Shown here one piece after another: positions 22,276-24,379 of a stretch of DNA of 24,379 nt. Numbering within the stretch: the stretch's first letter is position 1; the number at the start of each line of letters is the position of its first letter. Below the pieces are notes generated by a model. That model had not been told where the DNA came from and did no database searches. It saw only the letters and a program-made list of their open reading frames with translations. The position numbers and the translations under genes are program-made. Source of the stretch: an uncultured Acidobacteriota bacterium (GTDB lineage: Bacteria; Acidobacteriota; Thermoanaerobaculia; Gp7-AA8); the NCBI GenBank assembly GCA_946887105.1, contig CAMPKJ010000050.1:1-24379 (forward strand), written 5' to 3'.

Positions 22276-23698
22276 AACTTTGCGGCACCGGCGGCGGTCC
22301 CGGCGGGATGTACGGCTTGTAGGTCACGCCTTCGGTCTTCTTCGCGAACTCCTCCTTCACGCTCTGCATGAGCCCCGGATCGCGGAAGAAATCGATCATC
22401 GTCGCGGCCAGCGCTTTCGACGCGTGGATCATCCCCTTGTGGCCGATGGACATTCCGCCGCACGCCACGACGGACCACCCGTGCCATGGCGCGCCAAGCG
22501 GCGCGGTGGTCACGGAGAGATGAACGGTGGGGATGTTCCAGCTCACGTCCGCGACGTCGGTCGAGCCGCCCTGCGGCGATCCCGGATTGGCGTTGAATGG
22601 CTTCACGGCGCCGGCCAGTCCTTTCTCCGCCACCTGCGTCTCCGCCTGGATTCGCTTCGCGAACGTCTGTTCGTCGTCCGTGAAGGCAATCGGCCCGACC
22701 CAGTTCAGGTTTTCCCACGCGGCACGCTGGCCGGCCATGTTCACGAGCATGTTCCAGTCGCCGCCCTGCACGGTGAGCGTCGCATCGACGTCCGCCGCGA
22801 GACCTGCGCCTTGTGCGATCTGACGGAGGCGCCCGAGGAGACGATCGACTTCGTCGCGGTTGTTGTCGCGTGCCCAGATCCAGAGCTTCGCGTAGTCGGG
22901 AATCACGTTCGGCACGTTGCCGCCGTCGAGGATCGCGTAGTGCAGCCGCGACGTCGGGCGGATGTGCTCGCGCATCAGATTGACGGCGTGTGTGAAGACT
23001 TCGAGTCCATCGACGGCGCTCTTGCCGTTCCAGGGATCGAATGCGGCGTGCGACGCGCGGCCGCGGAACTCGACGATCACATCGACGATGGCCTGCGTGC
23101 TCTCGGTATCCGACTGCGTCTCATCTGATGGATGCCAGGCCAGCATCACGTCGACATCGCGGAACACGCCATCGCGCAGCATGTAGATCTTCCCGCCGAT
23201 GGCCTCCTCGGCCGGCGTGCCGAAGAACTTGACCGTGCCGCGCAGTTTTCCCGCGGCGATGAGATCTTTGACCGCGATCGCCGCGCCGAGACTGCCGACA
23301 CCGAAGAGATTGTGACCGCAGCCGTGGCCGGCGGCGCCGGCATGCAACGGGTCCTTCGTCGGCTGCGCCTTCTGCGAGATGCCGGGCAGCGCGTCGTACT
23401 CGCCCATGATCCCGATGACCGGCTTCCCGCTGCCGAACTCCGCGACGAATGCCGTGGGCATGTTCGCGACGTTGCGCGTGACGCGGAACCCTTTCGCCTC
23501 GGCAAAGTCGGCGAGCGCCTGCGACGACTGCGTTTCCTTCAGCGCGGTCTCGGCAAACGCCCACACCTTGTCGGAGAGCGCGGTCATCTCCGCGGACGTC
23601 TTGTCGATGGTCGCCGCGGCCGCTTTCTTCTCAGCGACGAATTTGACCTCGGCGAACAGGGGAGTGGCCAGTAGGAGGAGAAGCAGGACTCTGCGCAC
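22274..23698 (-). CDS. secreted M20-family amidohydrolase (AbgB-like)
   Basis: A 474-residue zinc peptidase/amidohydrolase starting at GTG 23698 with a signal peptide (first residues MRRVLLLLLLATPLFA). Family motifs are GIMGEYDALPG (first metal Asp region), HGCGHNLFG (metal His/Cys), GTPAEEAIGGK (catalytic Glu pair), ASHAAFDPWNGKSAVDG in the dimerisation domain, and GSTDVADVSW and GGMSIGHKG near the end. The set is that of the M20D group containing p-aminobenzoyl-glutamate hydrolase subunit B, which cleaves N-acyl or N-aryl amino acids. Export to the periplasm suggests nutrient scavenging of amide-linked amino acids; the substrate is not known. The C-terminus is proline-rich (YIPPGPPPVPQS). 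It follows the rpoD terminator, so it must have its own promoter. Confidence 0.93.
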   Translation of the reverse strand: MRRVLLLLLLATPLFAEVKFVAEKKAAAATIDKTSAEMTALSDKVWAFAETALKETQSSQALADFAEAKGFRVTRNVANMPTAFVAEFGSGKPVIGIMGEYDALPGISQKAQPTKDPLHAGAAGHGCGHNLFGVGSLGAAIAVKDLIAAGKLRGTVKFFGTPAEEAIGGKIYMLRDGVFRDVDVMLAWHPSDETQSDTESTQAIVDVIVEFRGRASHAAFDPWNGKSAVDGLEVFTHAVNLMREHIRPTSRLHYAILDGGNVPNVIPDYAKLWIWARDNNRDEVDRLLGRLRQIAQGAGLAADVDATLTVQGGDWNMLVNMAGQRAAWENLNWVGPIAFTDDEQTFAKRIQAETQVAEKGLAGAVKPFNANPGSPQGGSTDVADVSWNIPTVHLSVTTAPLGAPWHGWSVVACGGMSIGHKGMIHASKALAATMIDFFRDPGLMQSVKEEFAKKTEGVTYKPYIPPGPPPVPQS

Positions 23699-23707
23699 GA
23701 GTGCGCA
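23692..23707. promoter_or_regulatory. 16-base palindrome over the M20 start codon
   Basis: TGCGCACGAGTGCGCA has perfect seven-base arms and a two-base centre. It covers GTG 23698 and the bases just before it, in the 17-base gap between the rpoD terminator and the gene. It may be an operator or mRNA hairpin hiding the start; it may also be chance in GC-rich DNA. Confidence 0.3.
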
Positions 23708-23715
23708 TGGTAAAG

Positions 23716-23745
23716 AAAAAGGCGGCCCTTGCGGGCCGCCTTTTT
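23716..23745 (-). terminator. intrinsic terminator after rpoD
   Basis: GGCGGCCC (23721-23728) and GGGCCGCC (23733-23740) form a GC-rich stem with a four-base loop, flanked by AAAAA (23716-23720) and TTTTT (23741-23745). It begins right after the rpoD stop and has T-runs in both directions, so it can work on either strand; its main role is to end rpoD. Confidence 0.92.
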
Positions 23746-23746
23746 C

Positions 23747-24379
23747 CTAGAACGTCGCGTCCAGGAACGGACGCAGCTTCTTGCTTCTGCTTGGATGGCG
23801 CAGCTTGCGGAGCGCCTTCGACTCGATCTGGCGGATCCGTTCGCGCGTGACGTTGAACGAGCGACCCACCTCCTCGAGCGTGTGCTCGGCACCGTCGCCG
23901 ACGCCGAAGCGCATCTTCAGAACCTGCTCCTCGCGTGGCGTGAGCGTGCGCAGGACCTTCGAGGTCTGCTCTTTCAGGTTTGCGACGATCACGTGCTCGA
24001 TCGGGGAGATCACGCCGCGATCCTCGATGAAATCTCCGAGATGCGAATCTTCCTCTTCTCCGATCGGAGTCTCGAGGGAGATCGGCTCCTGCGCGATCTT
24101 CATGATCTTGCGGACCTTGGCCACCGGCATGTCCATCCGCTCGGCGATCTCCTCGGCCTGTGGCTCGCGGCCGAGCTCCTGCACGAGCGCGCGCGACGTG
24201 CGCGTCAGCTTGTTGATGGTCTCGATCATGTGTACCGGAATGCGGATCGTGCGGGCCTGATCGGCGATGGCGCGGGTGATGGCCTGGCGGATCCACCACG
24301 TCGCATACGTCGAGAACTTGTAGCCGCGGCGGTACTCGAACTTCTCGACCGCCTTCATCAGGCCGATGTTGCCTTCCTG
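23747..24379 (-). CDS. rpoD: RNA polymerase primary sigma factor RpoD, C-terminal part, 5' end outside the window
   Basis: The frame is open at the right edge; 210 residues are visible, ending in TAG 23749-23747. The first residues [38 protein letters not shown] are region 2.2-2.4, which binds core RNA polymerase and the -10 element. [15 protein letters not shown] starts region 3. [14 protein letters not shown] and [36 protein letters not shown] form region 4, whose helix-turn-helix binds -35 elements. The sequence is typical of housekeeping sigma factors rather than alternative ones. A strong intrinsic terminator lies directly after the stop. Confidence 0.97.
   Translation of the reverse strand, partial: QEGNIGLMKAVEKFEYRRGYKFSTYATWWIRQAITRAIADQARTIRIPVHMIETINKLTRTSRALVQELGREPQAEEIAERMDMPVAKVRKIMKIAQEPISLETPIGEEEDSHLGDFIEDRGVISPIEHVIVANLKEQTSKVLRTLTPREEQVLKMRFGVGDGAEHTLEEVGRSFNVTRERIRQIESKALRKLRHPSRSKKLRPFLDATF

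Overview
The window is GC-rich bacterial chromosome with tightly packed genes. It carries a housekeeping sigma factor, a Pkn-type serine/threonine kinase with a periplasmic sensor, and an O-antigen-type ABC exporter cluster, so a Gram-negative cell is likely. The gene mix (receptor kinase, plastocyanin-like secreted protein, many secreted enzymes, REP-like repeats) fits Acidobacteriota or a similar soil lineage. That placement is inference; no 16S or other marker is present.

Layout. 1-4321 (minus): a secreted protein cut by the left edge and a secreted lipase-like hydrolase form one pair; an acyl-CoA dehydrogenase and an ArnT/GT39-like membrane glycosyltransferase form another with a 4-base overlap. 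4397-4485: tRNA-Leu(UAA). 4498-15928 (plus): a promoter, an 87-aa zinc-finger protein, then a glycan cluster: Wzm/Wzt ABC exporter, SDR sugar epimerase, DegT/AryC1-type sugar aminotransferase, SAM methyltransferase, asparagine synthetase, hexapeptide acyltransferase, deacetylase-like protein, LpxD-like acyltransferase, glycosyltransferase, and a small membrane protein. Most junctions are 4-base ATGA/GTGA/TTGA overlaps. 15915-17446 (minus): a convergent pair, WbpD-like N-acetyltransferase and WlbA/WbpB-like dehydrogenase. With the aminotransferase this gives three steps of a UDP-2,3-diacetamido-hexuronate type route, so the cluster probably makes and exports an acylated amino-sugar polysaccharide (O antigen or capsule).

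17447-18082 has no conventional gene. It holds a 126-base inverted repeat, a strong minus-strand intrinsic terminator, a 12-codon ORF behind a strong Shine-Dalgarno, and a structured stretch just upstream. The terminator has no ordinary gene feeding it, so this may be an independent micropeptide or small-RNA gene; it is the best candidate here for something undescribed.

18083-21508 (plus): a secreted cupredoxin-like protein, followed 3 bases later by a 919-aa kinase with periplasmic sensor, HAMP, degenerate class III cyclase-like domain and kinase domain. 21505-24379 (minus): a secreted protein of unknown function, a secreted M20 amidohydrolase, a clear terminator, and the 3' part of rpoD running off the right edge.

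Three kinds of inverted or tandem repeat sit between or inside gene ends. One (9214-9328) has replaced the junction of two operon genes, so both proteins now carry repeat-encoded tails or heads.
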